64,000 nt of DNA from Pseudoalteromonas luteoviolacea (GCF_021654285.1 NZ_JAKFZS010000015.1:87183-151182), one strand, 5' to 3'; shown: positions 1 to 12,011, numbered from the stretch's first letter. Made by a program: numbers and translations. The notes: generated by a model from the sequence alone, not told the origin.

Positions 1-1487
1 ATGGACATACCAAGCCCAGTTCCGCCAAAATAACTACCTATTTCGTTTTCCCCTTGTTTAAATGGTTCAAATAAATACTGGATGCTTGTGGGTGACATGC
101 CTATACCTGTGTCATTCACATCAATAAAAAGATTGACGCCATCAGCGCGAGATTGAGAATAGACTTTGAGGCTCACGCTGCCATATTCCGTAAATTTGAC
201 GGCGTTACTAATAAGATTAGTGATAATTTGAGTGAGTCTCAGTGGATCACATGTTACCCAGCATGTTTTAGGTAGTTTGATGTCAGAGCAAAAATCAATG
301 CCTTTGTTGCTTGCCAGCTGTTTATATAATTCTACAAGGTCATCGATTAAGGGAGGGATGTTGCAATCTTGATGAGTTAAAGAAAGGCCTTCTTGAGATA
401 TTTTTGAAAAGTCTAAAATTTCGTTTACCAGACCAGTTAAAATGTCTGTGCTGCGTAGCGCCAGTTGAAGGTGTTCTGTAATCTTATTTTTATCCGTTTC
501 ATCCATGGCGCTTAACAGCATGCCATTGATCCCGTTTAATGGGGTTCTCATTTCATGGCTTATTTTCGCCAAAAGTAAGCTGCGCTCATTTAGCAATTTC
601 TCGGCGTCTAATTTTTGTTGTTGTAGGTTATTTCTTAGTTCGACATCTTTGGTAATGTTTTGTATTGAACCAATTAGATACATTTCCCCATCTTGATCAA
701 TGATTCTTTCCCCGTGACATGACACCCAAATTTCTTGGTTTAGTTTGGTTGTGACTTGTAATTCTAATTCCCATGACAAGCCGTTATTCAAGGCATTATC
801 AATGGCTCTGGAAAATGCTTTGCGATACGAACCTTTGCTGATGAGTGCAAACCATTCACTGAGTGATAGTGTCGAGTTTAACTCTAGTTGGTGGATCCGC
901 TTAGCTTCATCGCTCCAAAATACTTGATTAGAAGATATATCAATTCGCCAACTGCCCATTGACGCAACTTGTTCCATTTTTGCGAGCGTTTTGTAGTTTA
1001 TCTTGAATTTGCTTTCAGACTCCATTCTTGCCAGTTCGCACCCTAGCCACTGAGCAAATAACTCTACATAGTCAATGTGCTCTGCTGTAAAAGGGTTACT
1101 GACCTTAGCCGCAGAGAAGTTTATAGTTCCAAATGTCTGATTTGCAATGCGTATCGGTGCACCGATGTAGGATTCTAATTGGAAGTTTTGATAGCAAGGA
1201 TGAGAAGCAATGTTGCTCGAACCTGCATGGTGAAATGACAGCGCTTTTTTGGCTTTTAAAGTGTGAGTACAGTATGTGCCTGCTAAGTCAAATTGGCAGT
1301 TTGGTGTGAGTGAAGGGCTATCTGACTCGACATACAAAATGGTGTATTTATCATCTATAACCTGACTGACAATTGCTATTTCTAGGTCAAAAACGTCGAG
1401 TCCAAACCGCAGTAATGATTGGATTTTTTCCTCGGTGCTCAACTCTTGTTTTGATACAATATTATGAAATTGCCTTAAAAAACTCAC
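1..1487 (-). CDS. GAF-PAS sensor histidine kinase, 3' part beyond window
   Basis: A frame open on the minus strand to the window edge encodes about 495 residues of a sensor kinase. A GAF-like region (about 20-165) includes LESYIGAPIRI, followed by a PAS region (about 175-290) and HisKA with the H-box ISHEMRTPLNG (phospho-accepting His about residue 311). The HATPase has an N-box (ITNLISNAVKF), a G1 box (DTGIGM) and a G2 box (GGTGLGMS) just before the edge. I chose the GTG at 1487 because AAGGA sits about nine bases upstream; a TTG three bases earlier is possible. No transmembrane segment is seen, so it is probably cytoplasmic. A receiver or HPt domain may follow outside the window. The signal sensed is unknown. 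The HPt protein at 3.1 kb is a candidate phosphorelay partner (inference). Confidence 0.88.
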   Translation of the reverse strand, partial: MSFLRQFHNIVSKQELSTEEKIQSLLRFGLDVFDLEIAIVSQVIDDKYTILYVESDSPSLTPNCQFDLAGTYCTHTLKAKKALSFHHAGSSNIASHPCYQNFQLESYIGAPIRIANQTFGTINFSAAKVSNPFTAEHIDYVELFAQWLGCELARMESESKFKINYKTLAKMEQVASMGSWRIDISSNQVFWSDEAKRIHQLELNSTLSLSEWFALISKGSYRKAFSRAIDNALNNGLSWELELQVTTKLNQEIWVSCHGERIIDQDGEMYLIGSIQNITKDVELRNNLQQQKLDAEKLLNERSLLLAKISHEMRTPLNGINGMLLSAMDETDKNKITEHLQLALRSTDILTGLVNEILDFSKISQEGLSLTHQDCNIPPLIDDLVELYKQLASNKGIDFCSDIKLPKTCWVTCDPLRLTQIITNLISNAVKFTEYGSVSLKVYSQSRADGVNLFIDVNDTGIGMSPTSIQYLFEPFKQGENEIGSYFGGTGLGMS

Positions 1488-1609
1488 CAAGTTAAATCCT
1501 TTTGAACTAGTTCAAATTACACTGAAATAGATTAAATCTAAAAGCTGTCGTTAGATGAATAATATATTAATATTTTTAATAATCAATTGGCTGGGTGATT
1601 ATATTTACG

Positions 1610-2401
1610 TTAATTAGATTGGGAATGCAGTGCATGACCTAACGTATGAAAGTAGCGTTCAATATTTTTGGTTATCGGTTGAATCTCATGGGGGAGGGGG
1701 AATCCTCCGGCGCGATCCAACTTAGAGTTGATGACATCAGATACTAAAAATTCGTTTTGAATGCTAGATTGGTGTGCAACAAAACACTCAAAAGCACGTG
1801 CTGTGAGCTCTTGCGGCAAACTATAGTAGAGCTGATGTGCTTGTTTGTCTAAATGAATTCCTCTTTGAAAAAAGGCACTTGGTTTATTGCCATCACTGCT
1901 AAGTAAAATACTTTTATAGACTTGGTCTAGCAGCTGATTGAGTGGATGAACTGTCTCTGGAGAATTTGTGAGCCAAAGCGATGAAGCAAAGTCGTTGGCC
2001 TTACTAAACCCAAACAGGTGCTTACAGATATAGTGATCAAATGCATGCCACCACTCATGAGCAAGCGCACCACCACCAGCATTTTTTGCAAGCGCTAAGG
2101 TTCTAGTAGATGGGGCATAGTGAGCCTGCCCCCCCTTTTGGCCACCACTGCCAAACGCGAGGTTCAAAGTACCTCTTAGGCCAATTGCGGTGGGAGGAAG
2201 AGAGAGTATTTGGGCAAGATCAGCCAGTGAATCATAGATTAAATTGGCACTTAGGTATTGTTCTTCTTTGGTAACCCAATTCCCTAAAATAATCGTTTTA
2301 AAGCCAAATGTTGTTTTCAATTCGTCAAAACAAACTTGATCACCAAACCGATAATCCGGTCCGGTGCGCTTGAAGTGCCTGTGTAATCTAGTGCTCTTCA
2401 T
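1610..2401 (-). CDS. CLCA_X-like protein with HEWWHAFDHY motif
   Basis: The 263-residue protein resembles what I recall as the CLCA_X family of Shewanella and Pseudoalteromonas. Its centre has a glycine-rich stretch (FGSGGQKGGQAHY), then LALAKNAGGGALAHEWWHAFDHY. The HExxH-like HEWWH arrangement suggests a zinc-metallopeptidase-like fold, but no third ligand can be assigned by eye. The frame opens at 2449 with an AGG eight bases upstream. I prefer the ATG at 2401, because the family usually begins with a short basic stretch before DYRFGD and the start then overlaps the stop of the upstream DTW gene by 14 bases, suggesting translational coupling. Function is unknown. Confidence 0.65.
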   Translation of the reverse strand: MKSTRLHRHFKRTGPDYRFGDQVCFDELKTTFGFKTIILGNWVTKEEQYLSANLIYDSLADLAQILSLPPTAIGLRGTLNLAFGSGGQKGGQAHYAPSTRTLALAKNAGGGALAHEWWHAFDHYICKHLFGFSKANDFASSLWLTNSPETVHPLNQLLDQVYKSILLSSDGNKPSAFFQRGIHLDKQAHQLYYSLPQELTARAFECFVAHQSSIQNEFLVSDVINSKLDRAGGFPLPHEIQPITKNIERYFHTLGHALHSQSN

Positions 2402-2993
2402 TGAAGTATCGTTGTTTAACGTCTGCGGGCATAAACTTTGTCTGCTCATGTATCATACCTGCGAGCAAATCATGTAGCGGCTTTACGTTTAATGATTCGT
2501 AACAGGATAAGAAATGTGCGCATGCTTCTAGGGTTGATAAACTGTACGATTGTTCAGCTTTTCTAATCGAATACTTATTTTCTGGTAACTGTGAAAATGA
2601 GACCTTTTGAAGGTCACCTAACCAAGGGTTTAGCATGGCAATTTTATTTACTTTTTTCCAAGTTCCGTCTAATACGAAAAGCGTGTCTATCGGGGTCAAA
2701 TTTTTATCAATATTTTCAACCTGAAGCGCATTTTCGCCTGGAAATAGCAAAGCGCAATGACTTGAAGTGGCTATTTTTTGTGGGATAAAAAAATCAGACG
2801 GGCTCTCGCCTTCGTATATTTGAATGTTATCGAGTTGAAGGTTTAGCAGTCTAACTGTATTTTTTGCTACACAGACTTCGCTTGGGTGCTGCAATATTAT
2901 GATCGTCGTTTTATTGGTAATCACAGGGCTTATATAGTGACATACGCATGTTTTAATCGAAAAATGGCAAATATTGCAGGTACTTCTTTTCAT
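2388..2993 (-). CDS. DTW-domain tRNA-uridine aminocarboxypropyltransferase family protein
   Basis: This 201-residue protein has the layout of the DTW family, whose E. coli member TapT (YfiP) adds the acp group from SAM to uridine 47 of tRNA. An N-terminal cysteine cluster (CNICHFSIKTCVCHY) probably binds zinc. The core has ILQHPSEVCVAKNT, FPGENAL and LFVLDGTWKKVNK, the last being the DTW-box variant, followed by YSIRKAEQ and LSTLEACAHFL. It is slightly shorter than YfiP. It is co-oriented and overlapping with the downstream CLCA_X-like gene. The exact tRNA position modified cannot be told from sequence, because genomes can carry several DTW paralogues. Confidence 0.82.
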   Translation of the reverse strand: MKRSTCNICHFSIKTCVCHYISPVITNKTTIIILQHPSEVCVAKNTVRLLNLQLDNIQIYEGESPSDFFIPQKIATSSHCALLFPGENALQVENIDKNLTPIDTLFVLDGTWKKVNKIAMLNPWLGDLQKVSFSQLPENKYSIRKAEQSYSLSTLEACAHFLSCYESLNVKPLHDLLAGMIHEQTKFMPADVKQRYFNEEH

Positions 2994-3122
2994 ATGGGCT
3001 TAGAACAGGTTACATTGGTATATATCTTAACATAATTTATAGATGGCTTTGCTCTTGTTGATACTCTTAACTAGCATATAGTTATAACTTGATATACGGG
3101 CAATAGGCAATAAAGGACTTTT

Positions 3123-3467
3123 ATGGATACTAGAATTGATGAAACTTGCTTAGAGAACATGCAGGCACTGCTTGGAGAGCAATTTAATGATACGTTAGAG
3201 TTTTGTCTAAGCGAATTTGATCGTCTGGCAAATGAGGTTAAGGAAACTATTGATAATGACTTAGAAGCGGCAACAAGAAATGCGCACAGCCTGAAATCAA
3301 ACGCGGCACAATTTGGTGCAATGAGCCTAGCTGACGTGGCTAGAACGATTGAAATGTCATTAGTCGAAAATAATATAGCGCATGCTAAAACGCAAGTAAG
3401 TGTTCTGTGCTCAGAGGTAGATGCCTCTAAAGCGCTTTTACAAAGGTGGTTGACGTCTAGTGTGTAA
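3123..3467 (+). CDS. Stand-alone HPt phosphotransfer protein
   Basis: A 114-residue all-alpha protein with the HPt signature AHSLKSNAAQFGA around residue 55. The His of AHSLKS is the expected phosphoacceptor. No other domain is present. Such proteins shuttle phosphate between a hybrid kinase and a response regulator. An AAAGGAC ribosome site lies just before the ATG. It stands alone between a minus-strand pair and alaA. The nearest kinase is the truncated one at 1-1487, a plausible but unproven partner. Confidence 0.85.
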   Translation: MDTRIDETCLENMQALLGEQFNDTLEFCLSEFDRLANEVKETIDNDLEAATRNAHSLKSNAAQFGAMSLADVARTIEMSLVENNIAHAKTQVSVLCSEVDASKALLQRWLTSSV

Positions 3468-3615
3468 ATAGGGCGCTTAGCTTGTTAATGGCGCTATAGA
3501 AATATACATAATAAGGCGTATTGCCCTAATCACACTGCAATTAAATAATCCTGCAATTGACTCTTTCAAAACCCCTCATTCATCGTTATGCTAAGTTTGG
3601 ATTGAGGGGAATATT

Positions 3616-4830
3616 ATGAATAAAATAAGTAAAAGCAATAAATTAAATGGGGTGTGTTATGACATTCGTGGGCCCGTTCTGTCACAAGCACAAAAAATGG
3701 AAGATGAGGGCGTCAAAGTCTTAAAGCTCAATATTGGTAATCCAGCAGCATTTGGCTTTGATATGCCTGAAGACATGCACCGTGACATTATTAGAAATTT
3801 GCGAGACGGGCAGGGGTACTGTGATTCAAAGGGATTGTACTCAGCACGTGTCGCTGTTTACCAATACTATCAGCAGAAAAACTTTCCAAATATCAGCGTT
3901 GATAACACCTTTATAGGCAATGGGGTGAGTGAGTTGATCCAAATGGTCACGCAAGCTCTATTGAATGACGGCGATGAAGTATTGATCCCCGCTCCTGATT
4001 ACCCGCTTTGGACTGCCTCTGTTAAATTAGCAGGGGGTGCGCCAGTGCACTACATGTGTGATGAGTGTGCAGATTGGTTCCCTGATATTGCCGATATCAA
4101 AGATAAGATCACCAGTAAAACGAAGGCACTGGTATTAGTTAATCCGAATAACCCAACGGGAGCTGTGTATAGCAAAGCGCTATTACAAGAGCTTATCGAG
4201 ATTGCCAGAGAGAATAAGTTACTGATTCTAAGTGACGAAATTTACGAAAAAATACTTTTTGATGGTACAGAACATTTTTCGATAGGTTCGTTATGTGATG
4301 ACTTACCTGTGATTACGTTCAATGGGTTAGCTAAAACGTACCGAGCCGCTGGTCTTAGAATGGGCTGGATGGTGGCAAGTGGTAAAATTTCTGTCATGCG
4401 TGACTTACTTGAAGGGTTGAACATGCTCGCTTCTATGCGTTTGTGTGCCAATGTACCAGCACAATTTGCGATACAGCAGGCTTTAGGTGGTGTGCAATCG
4501 ATAGATGACTTACTGCTACCCGGCGGGCGTTTGTATGAGCAACGCAATATTGCATGGCAGGGGTTGAACGAAATTCAAGGTATCTCCTGTGTAAAACCAA
4601 AAGGTGCTTTGTACGCCTTTGCGAAAGTTGATACAAAACACTTTAACGTTAAAAACGATGAGTTAATGGTACTTGACCTTTTAAGGGAAGAGAAAATACT
4701 GCTCGTTCATGGTCGAGCTTTTAATTGGCCTTCTCCTGATCATTTTAGGTTGGTTTTCTTGCCCCATAAAGATGAGTTAGAGCCTGCATTACAGTCTATG
4801 CACCGTTTTTTTGATCATTATCGACAGTAA
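3616..4830 (+). CDS. alaA: Alanine/glutamate-pyruvate aminotransferase AlaA
   Basis: The 404-residue protein aligns from end to end with E. coli AlaA (405 residues). Shared features include VCYDIRGPVL near the start, LKLNIGNPAAFGF, the substrate/PLP loop VPAPDYPLWTA-type sequence, NPNNPTGAVYS and SDEIYEKI. The PLP-lysine region is FNGLAKTYRAAG, followed by MLASMRLCANVPAQ, and the C-terminus has HFRLVFLP with its carboxylate-binding Arg. It makes alanine from pyruvate with glutamate as amino donor. GAGGGG sits before the ATG. It appears monocistronic and converges with the M15 gene. Confidence 0.95.
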   Translation: MNKISKSNKLNGVCYDIRGPVLSQAQKMEDEGVKVLKLNIGNPAAFGFDMPEDMHRDIIRNLRDGQGYCDSKGLYSARVAVYQYYQQKNFPNISVDNTFIGNGVSELIQMVTQALLNDGDEVLIPAPDYPLWTASVKLAGGAPVHYMCDECADWFPDIADIKDKITSKTKALVLVNPNNPTGAVYSKALLQELIEIARENKLLILSDEIYEKILFDGTEHFSIGSLCDDLPVITFNGLAKTYRAAGLRMGWMVASGKISVMRDLLEGLNMLASMRLCANVPAQFAIQQALGGVQSIDDLLLPGGRLYEQRNIAWQGLNEIQGISCVKPKGALYAFAKVDTKHFNVKNDELMVLDLLREEKILLVHGRAFNWPSPDHFRLVFLPHKDELEPALQSMHRFFDHYRQ

Positions 4831-4843
4831 GTTTTATTTTTAG

Positions 4844-4860
4844 AAGGGCGTTTAGCCCTT
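4844..4860. terminator. Short hairpin between convergent alaA and M15 peptidase genes
   Basis: AAGGGC and GCCCTT form a six-base stem with a five-base loop, overlapping the last codons of the minus-strand gene. There is no clear T-run on either side, so termination activity is doubtful. Confidence 0.35.
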
Positions 4861-5525
4861 TGCGATATTGGTAATAAACTGAGAATATAATTTTGGTAAA
4901 TTTGCTAATATCGCTTCCTTTCCAAGAACATCCTGCTCAGAAATTACTTGCTGAATTGTATTTAGCGATACATGTTGCTCTAATTTATACGCGGTCTTTA
5001 GATGGCTTATATGCCAAGGCTCCGCAGCAACTCCGCCTCGATATGTATCGTACGGTTTAAAAAAACCGAATTGTGACAATGACCCGTCAAGCCAGCATGA
5101 AAACTCATAAAATGGGCCGCCTGATTGATATTCCCAAGGTTCAAGCTGCAATGACTCTCCAGCTCCAAGGCAGTTACTGGCGTAAACATCCAGATCGCTG
5201 CCAAAATGATGTCGGCTTGTTCCTGGCAAGGCTGAAAACAACATTATTGCTTCAACAATTTTTTCGTCACTGAGATGTTGAATATCAACAGGTGCATTAT
5301 TCTTATCAAGAATAGGACGTTTACCACTAAATTTAGCATTCCAAATCATGGCTTGACGCTGGAAACCTCTATGTGCAGATGCAATCGAAAACGTAAAGCC
5401 AGCTGTTTTTGCTGCTTTATTAAGGGCATCTAAGTCCTTGATTACCTCTTTGTGGACAAACTTATTTTGATACTCAACTAAATGAGATGAGTCTAATCCA
5501 AGTGCTTGAAGCGCAATGTTATTCA

Positions 5526-5526
<1 letters not shown>
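4852..5526 (-). CDS. M15-family D-Ala-D-Ala carboxypeptidase (VanY/DacB-like)
   Basis: The 224-residue protein has the M15B zinc-peptidase motifs. These are SAHRGFQRQA near residue 50, SRHHFGSDLDVY with His106 and Asp113 as ligands, and EPWHISHL with Glu169 as catalytic base and His172 as third ligand. These enzymes trim D-alanyl residues from peptidoglycan peptides. No signal peptide is obvious, so export is uncertain. Its start overlaps the dapE stop by one base (TAATG), making it the last gene of a five-gene operon. Pairing with diaminopimelate synthesis fits a cell-wall theme. Confidence 0.85.
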
Positions 5527-7014
<1,488 letters not shown>

Positions 7015-7018
<4 letters not shown>

Positions 7019-7521
7019 AATTTACTAGCTCTTGATAATGTTATTAGCGGATCTTGGCCCGCGTTGACTTGATTTAGCGGATAATAACACGGGCCTAATT
7101 TATCTGCATTGAGAATTATGAGTGTGCCTGTGATGGGCAAATCCTGTGGTATATCAAAATAACAGAGAATATCGCCAGTGATGATGTGTTTTTGTCCAAC
7201 ACAGTGTTTAATAAGGTTTTCCATTTTGCGATATTCATTCGGAATATTGAGGTGCAATAGCAATTGCAATCCGGATTCTGCACGGATCACAAACTCACCC
7301 CCTTGTTGACCAACTTTTATTATTTTGCCATTGCATGGTGACATCATCAGTGCTTGGTTCATTTTGACACACACGCCGCTGCCTATCATGCCTGTTGAAA
7401 ACAGAGACACAGGGTGGTTTGTCAATGGAAAAACTTTACCAGTAAATGGGCTGGCAATATGTAACAGGGGATTGGCAATTTGCGTAATTGGTGCGTAATT
7501 AATAGGTTTAGAAAATATCAT
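7015..7521 (-). CDS. EIIA-Glc-like PTS protein lacking one active-site histidine
   Basis: The 168-residue protein has the Crr (EIIA-Glc) fold signature: IASPFTGKVFPL, FSTGMIGSGV, SPCNGKI and the phospho-site segment LQLLLHLNIP with His90. Counting back 15 residues from His90, the position of E. coli His75, which helps transfer phosphate to EIIB, is glycine here (GQQGGEF). It may therefore accept phosphate but donate poorly, suggesting a regulatory rather than transport role (inference). It lies inside the ACT-yffB-dapE operon, not beside ptsHI. Confidence 0.82.
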
Positions 7522-7901
7522 TAAACAAAAAGGTAACCGTCTTTTCTCAGTGCTTGAATCGCATTATTTAGCTGTTGTTCTTTAACTAAAATGTAATCGG
7601 TGTCGTATGTTGAAATGGAAAAAATAGACACATTTGCACTCGCTAAAACACCTGAAATGTTGGACATGATCCCAGTTAGTGAAAACCCCAACGGACCGAT
7701 TATCTCTATGGCCCTCCAGTATGGCTCAGCGGCAAAGCTATCTACTTTGATGTCAGAAGGGCAAACAATTGATAACTCTTCTGTTGTTTTAGCGATAAAA
7801 AAGATATCAGATTTGAGCACATTACTAGGAATGACCTCATCACTATCTAGGCTATGAATCGTAAAGTCTTGTTGTAGTATTTGTAGCGTTTGTTTTGACA
7901 T
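7521..7901 (-). CDS. ACT-domain regulatory protein (CASTOR/ACT_7-like)
   Basis: A 126-residue protein whose second half reads as an ACT domain: RAIEIIGPLGFSLTGIMS, ISGVLASANVSIFSISTYDTDYILV and ALRKDGY. ACT domains bind amino acids and regulate metabolism. It is the first gene of the operon. Its stop overlaps the EIIA-like start by one base. With dapE downstream, amino-acid sensing is a reasonable role, but the ligand is unknown. Confidence 0.83.
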   Translation of the reverse strand: MSKQTLQILQQDFTIHSLDSDEVIPSNVLKSDIFFIAKTTEELSIVCPSDIKVDSFAAEPYWRAIEIIGPLGFSLTGIMSNISGVLASANVSIFSISTYDTDYILVKEQQLNNAIQALRKDGYLFV

Positions 7902-7970
7902 ACTTGCGCTCTAACTGCATCGACTCTTTCATAGTATAGGCAAGCAAAAGGAAAAGAAACCTTTTTATTT

Positions 7971-7995
7971 AGGGAGTAGAGATTGCCTACTCCCT
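7971..7995. terminator. Nine-base-pair hairpin downstream of pta
   Basis: AGGGAGTAG and CTACTCCCT form a perfect nine-base stem with a seven-base loop between pta (minus strand, ending at 8018) and the ACT gene promoter. Sequence 3' of the stem on the minus strand is A-rich, not a T-run, so it may be a weak terminator or an mRNA 3'-stabilising hairpin. Confidence 0.5.
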
Positions 7996-8017
7996 TGATA
8001 GCGTTAAGAAAGGCTAT

Positions 8018-10162
8018 TTAAGTACGTTGAGCCGCTTGGATTGCCGTCAATGCAATCGTATAAACGATATCATCAACGAGTGCTCCACGGCTTAAGTCAT
8101 TCACAGGCTTTCTCATCCCTTGAAGCATAGGACCAATACTGATGAGCTCTGCGCTTCGCTGCACTGCTTTGTATGTTGTATTACCTGTGTTTAGATCAGG
8201 GAATACAAATACAGTTGCCTTGCCTGCGACTTTACTATTTGGTGCCTTTTTACGCGCGACGTTTTCCATAATCGCTGCATCGTATTGTAACGGGCCATCG
8301 ATATCTAAATCTGGGCGTTTTTGCTGTGCTAATTCAGTTGCTTCTCTTACTTTATCAACATCAGCCCCTTGGCCTGAAGTCCCTGTACTGTAACTGATCA
8401 TAGCAACTTTTGGTTCTATACCAAATGCAGCTGCTGAATCAGCAGATTGAATAGCGATATCAGCCAATTGCTCAGCGGTTGGATCTGGATTAATTGCACA
8501 ATCACCGTAAACGAGTACTTGATCAGGTAGCAACATAAAGAACACAGAACTGACTAGCGATGAATCTGGTGCCGTTTTTATTAGTTGTAAAGGAGGACGA
8601 ATGGTATTTGCAGTTGTATTGACTGCACCTGATACAAGCCCATCTACTTCATTCTCAGCTAACATCATAGTACCGAGTACGACGTTGTCTTGCAGTTGTT
8701 CTGCTGCAACGACTTCGGTTAGTCCTTTGTTCTTGCGCAGTTCAACCATAGGTGCAATATACTTATCAATCGCTTGGCTTGGGTCAACAATGGTGATGTT
8801 TTCGTTTAGCACCACGCCCTGTTGTGCTGCGATACGTTGGATTTCTTCATTATCGCCAAGTAAGACTGTTTTAGCGATGCCTCGCTCACCACAGATTGCC
8901 GCCGCTTTGATTGTGCGTGGCTCATTACCCTCTGGTAATACGATGGTTTTGTTTGCTCTACGCGCTTGATCCGTCAGCATGAATCTAAATGCCGGTGGGG
9001 ATAGCTTTCTTGTACGAGCAACGCCTTGTGACAAACTATCTAGCCAATCTGGGTCGATATGATCTGCGTTGTGTTGCTTCACCTTATCAATGCGTTGTTC
9101 ATCGTCCGCAGGTACTTCCATATTGAAGTTATGCAGTAATAACGATGTTCTCCATGTATCTGCTTCTGTTGCAAGGATTGGCAAGCCGGTATTCATTGCT
9201 TGCTCGCACAGCTCCATGATACGTGGCTCTGGCTTAAAGCCTCCAGTCAGTAGAATTGCCCCTAATTTTGTACCATTCATAGCTGATAGGCATGCAGCGA
9301 CCAAAATATCTGAACGGTCGCCTGGAGTCACTAAAAGGGCGCCTGGCGTAAAATGATTCAGGATGTTAGACACTGTGCGTGCACAAAACGTAACACGGCG
9401 CAGACGTCTGTGAGCCATATCACCTTCATTGATGACTTCGGCTTGCAGGTATTCACTCAGATCTCTTACTCGTGGCGCAACAAGATCGAAATCCCAAGGT
9501 ATAGCGCCAAGTAACATAAACGGATGTTTGCGGAAGATAGGCAGTGAAGCCAAACGATTCATCTCGTTTTCAAGTTGTTCTGGTTCATGCTGATCAACCA
9601 AATCAGCACGAGCGCGTCCATCTTCATCAAGCGGTGCATTGACCTTATTGAAGATACAACCGAGTACTCTCGCATGATCTATACCGCCATAGTTACCAGA
9701 AGCAATTTCTAAGCGGTCTTCAAGTTGGTCGTTGGTATCGTTGCCAGGCGTTAAGACAAACACGATATCAGCGCCTAATGTTTGGGCGATTTCTCGGTTT
9801 ACACGACCTGCATAAGGTTGCTTACGTGTTGGCACCATACCTTCAATGATGGCAACTTCATCATCTTGCACGCTGCTTTCAAAGCGCTCTACTATTTCCT
9901 CTAGCAGGTCGTCGCCTTTACCATCACCAATCATTTGCTCTGCATAATGCAATTCGAAAGGTGTAGGGGGCTTTATTGATGAACCTTGCTTGATGATTAA
10001 AGTCGACTTCTCAGGGCCGACATCAGCATTTCTGGGCTGAGAAATTGGTTTGAAAAAGTTAACTTTTACAGCTTTTTGCTCTAAAGCTCGCACCAAACCG
10101 ACAGAAACAGATGTTAATCCAACCCCAGTTGAGATTGGAATAAGCATGATCCTACGACCCAT
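8018..10162 (-). CDS. pta: Phosphate acetyltransferase Pta, long form
   Basis: The 714-residue protein is the long gammaproteobacterial Pta. It has an N-terminal dethiobiotin-synthetase-like P-loop-type domain ([20 protein letters not shown]), a middle DRTGG-like domain with [14 protein letters not shown], and a C-terminal PTA domain with [28 protein letters not shown] and [10 protein letters not shown]. It converts acetyl-CoA and phosphate to acetyl phosphate. It starts two bases after ackA stops, so the two genes are cotranscribed. Confidence 0.96.
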   Translation of the reverse strand: MGRRIMLIPISTGVGLTSVSVGLVRALEQKAVKVNFFKPISQPRNADVGPEKSTLIIKQGSSIKPPTPFELHYAEQMIGDGKGDDLLEEIVERFESSVQDDEVAIIEGMVPTRKQPYAGRVNREIAQTLGADIVFVLTPGNDTNDQLEDRLEIASGNYGGIDHARVLGCIFNKVNAPLDEDGRARADLVDQHEPEQLENEMNRLASLPIFRKHPFMLLGAIPWDFDLVAPRVRDLSEYLQAEVINEGDMAHRRLRRVTFCARTVSNILNHFTPGALLVTPGDRSDILVAACLSAMNGTKLGAILLTGGFKPEPRIMELCEQAMNTGLPILATEADTWRTSLLLHNFNMEVPADDEQRIDKVKQHNADHIDPDWLDSLSQGVARTRKLSPPAFRFMLTDQARRANKTIVLPEGNEPRTIKAAAICGERGIAKTVLLGDNEEIQRIAAQQGVVLNENITIVDPSQAIDKYIAPMVELRKNKGLTEVVAAEQLQDNVVLGTMMLAENEVDGLVSGAVNTTANTIRPPLQLIKTAPDSSLVSSVFFMLLPDQVLVYGDCAINPDPTAEQLADIAIQSADSAAAFGIEPKVAMISYSTGTSGQGADVDKVREATELAQQKRPDLDIDGPLQYDAAIMENVARKKAPNSKVAGKATVFVFPDLNTGNTTYKAVQRSAELISIGPMLQGMRKPVNDLSRGALVDDIVYTIALTAIQAAQRT

Positions 10163-10164
10163 AA

Positions 10165-11364
10165 TTATTGCTCCCCAGCAAGTGTTGCCGCATCTTGTGC
10201 AATAACAAGTTCTTCATTAGTTGGTATAACCATGGCAATAGGCGTAGATGAGCCTTCAGTAATTACGCCCTCGCTGCCAAATCTTGCTGCTAAGTTTCGC
10301 TCATTGTTTAACTGGAAGCCTAGGAAGCTTAACTGGTTGACAACGCTTGCACGGATCACATCAGAGTTTTCACCAATCCCACCTGTAAATACTAAGGCGT
10401 CAATCCCGCCAAGCGGTACTGCAAAACTCGCAATTTGCTTTGCAAGTCTGAAGCAGAATATGTCTAAAGCAAGTTTTGCTTTTTCATGACCTTGGGAAGC
10501 ACTTTCTTCAATTGTACGGCAGTCGTTTGATAGCTCACTTATGCCAAGTAAACCGCTTTCTTTATTCAATAATGTGTCGATTTGCGCAGCAGAATAACCA
10601 AGCTGGTTAACTAGGTAGGCAAACAAGCCCGGATCAATATCACCACTTCGAGTGCCCATCACAAGGCCTTCTAAAGGCGTTAAGCCCATGCTGGTATCTA
10701 CTGATTTTCCATTTTTAACCGCACAAACAGAGCATCCATTACCAAGGTGCGCAGTAACAACTTTTGAAGATTGATCACCTAAGCCTAATTGTTCGATGGC
10801 TTGAGCCGATACGTAATAATGACTGGTACCGTGGAAACCATATCGTCTGATACTGTGTTTTTCGTATAACTCATACGGTAATGCATATAAAAATGCGGTT
10901 GCATCCATTGTTTGATGGAAAGCTGTGTCAAAAACAGCAATTTGAGGAAGTGTTGAAAATGCTTCCGTGGCCGCTTCAATACCCAGCAGGTTAGCTGGGT
11001 TGTGTAAAGGTGCAAGTGTTGCTGTTTGCTTGATTGCCTCAAGCACTGTGTCGTCTATAAGTGCTGATTTGGTGAAGTGTTCACCACCATGCACAACGCG
11101 GTGTCCAACAGCAACAAGCTGTTGATCGAGCTTTAACGACTTTACTAGTTCAACTAGTTTGTTGATGGCGACTTCATGGGCCTCGCCATTAGATAGAGAA
11201 ATAATGTGCTTTTGGCCATTAACTTTATATTTGATTTGAGGTGATTCTTCACCTAAGCGTTCCGCTAACCCGGATAAATGCTCTTTTGCAGAGCTCGAGT
11301 CTATGATTGCAAATTTGAGGCTAGAGCTGCCACAATTGAGGACCAAAACATGCGACGATGACAT
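10165..11364 (-). CDS. ackA: Acetate kinase AckA
   Basis: The 399-residue enzyme interconverts acetyl phosphate plus ADP with acetate plus ATP. Motifs are [13 protein letters not shown] at the N-terminus, [47 protein letters not shown] and FTGGIGENS. The frame can be extended to a TTG at 11385, but the ATG at 11364 has CGGAAAG eight bases upstream and matches the E. coli start. It is the first gene of ackA-pta and is divergent from yfbV, as in enterobacteria. Confidence 0.96.
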   Translation of the reverse strand: MSSSHVLVLNCGSSSLKFAIIDSSSAKEHLSGLAERLGEESPQIKYKVNGQKHIISLSNGEAHEVAINKLVELVKSLKLDQQLVAVGHRVVHGGEHFTKSALIDDTVLEAIKQTATLAPLHNPANLLGIEAATEAFSTLPQIAVFDTAFHQTMDATAFLYALPYELYEKHSIRRYGFHGTSHYYVSAQAIEQLGLGDQSSKVVTAHLGNGCSVCAVKNGKSVDTSMGLTPLEGLVMGTRSGDIDPGLFAYLVNQLGYSAAQIDTLLNKESGLLGISELSNDCRTIEESASQGHEKAKLALDIFCFRLAKQIASFAVPLGGIDALVFTGGIGENSDVIRASVVNQLSFLGFQLNNERNLAARFGSEGVITEGSSTPIAMVIPTNEELVIAQDAATLAGEQ

Positions 11365-11516
11365 AATGACTTTCCGTTTTGACAATAAGAGTAGTTGCGT
11401 ATTAAGCTAAATGATGAAGTTCATTCAGCATTACACTTAATACTAAGGTATAATTGACATGAATGACCGTAATTTTACCTTATTTTTTTGAGAAAAGTTA
11501 GCACCTAGGAGTTATG

Positions 11517-11963
11517 ATGCAGAAAAGTCTTATTTCACAAGTGCAACTGGGCCGTCAATATGCCAAAGAATGGCCAATGCGTAAGGAACTCGCGCCTTTA
11601 TTCCCAGAGTTTAGAGTGATTAGGGCTACGGATCTAGCTTTACAATCGATGCCAATTTTAGCGATATTTACTGTTTTTTTTCAAACAAGCTTGCTTGGTA
11701 TGGAATATTTACCTCAATCAATAGCGATTGCGCTATTTTTTCTAACGCTTCCAGTACAAGGGTTACTATGGTTAGGAAAGCGATGTGAGACGTCGTTAAA
11801 TCCTGCTTTAAATTCTTGGTATAGAGATTTATACCAAAAAATGGTTGCACATGGTTATCAAGGTGATATTTGCACACGAAAGCCAACTTATCGTGAGCTG
11901 GCCAAGTTGCTTAGTGATATGTTTGAAAAGATGGACAAAGCTTTTACCAAAGAAAACTTATAA
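11517..11963 (+). CDS. yfbV: YfbV-type DUF412 membrane protein
   Basis: A 148-residue UPF0208/DUF412 protein with two hydrophobic segments around residues 43-90 and LPVQGLLWLGKR between them and the cytoplasmic tail. E. coli YfbV, also beside ackA-pta, has been linked to Ter macrodomain insulation. Two ATGs follow AGGAG; the second (11517) has the better spacing. Confidence 0.9.
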   Translation: MQKSLISQVQLGRQYAKEWPMRKELAPLFPEFRVIRATDLALQSMPILAIFTVFFQTSLLGMEYLPQSIAIALFFLTLPVQGLLWLGKRCETSLNPALNSWYRDLYQKMVAHGYQGDICTRKPTYRELAKLLSDMFEKMDKAFTKENL

Positions 11964-12011
11964 CATAGTAAAGTACGTTTAGATGTAGAGTTAAAAAAAT
12001 CAGGTCCTCAT

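Noticed and set aside
505..927. Plus-strand ORFs at 505 and 745
   Set aside because: They are antisense to the histidine kinase, whose domains read cleanly on the minus strand.
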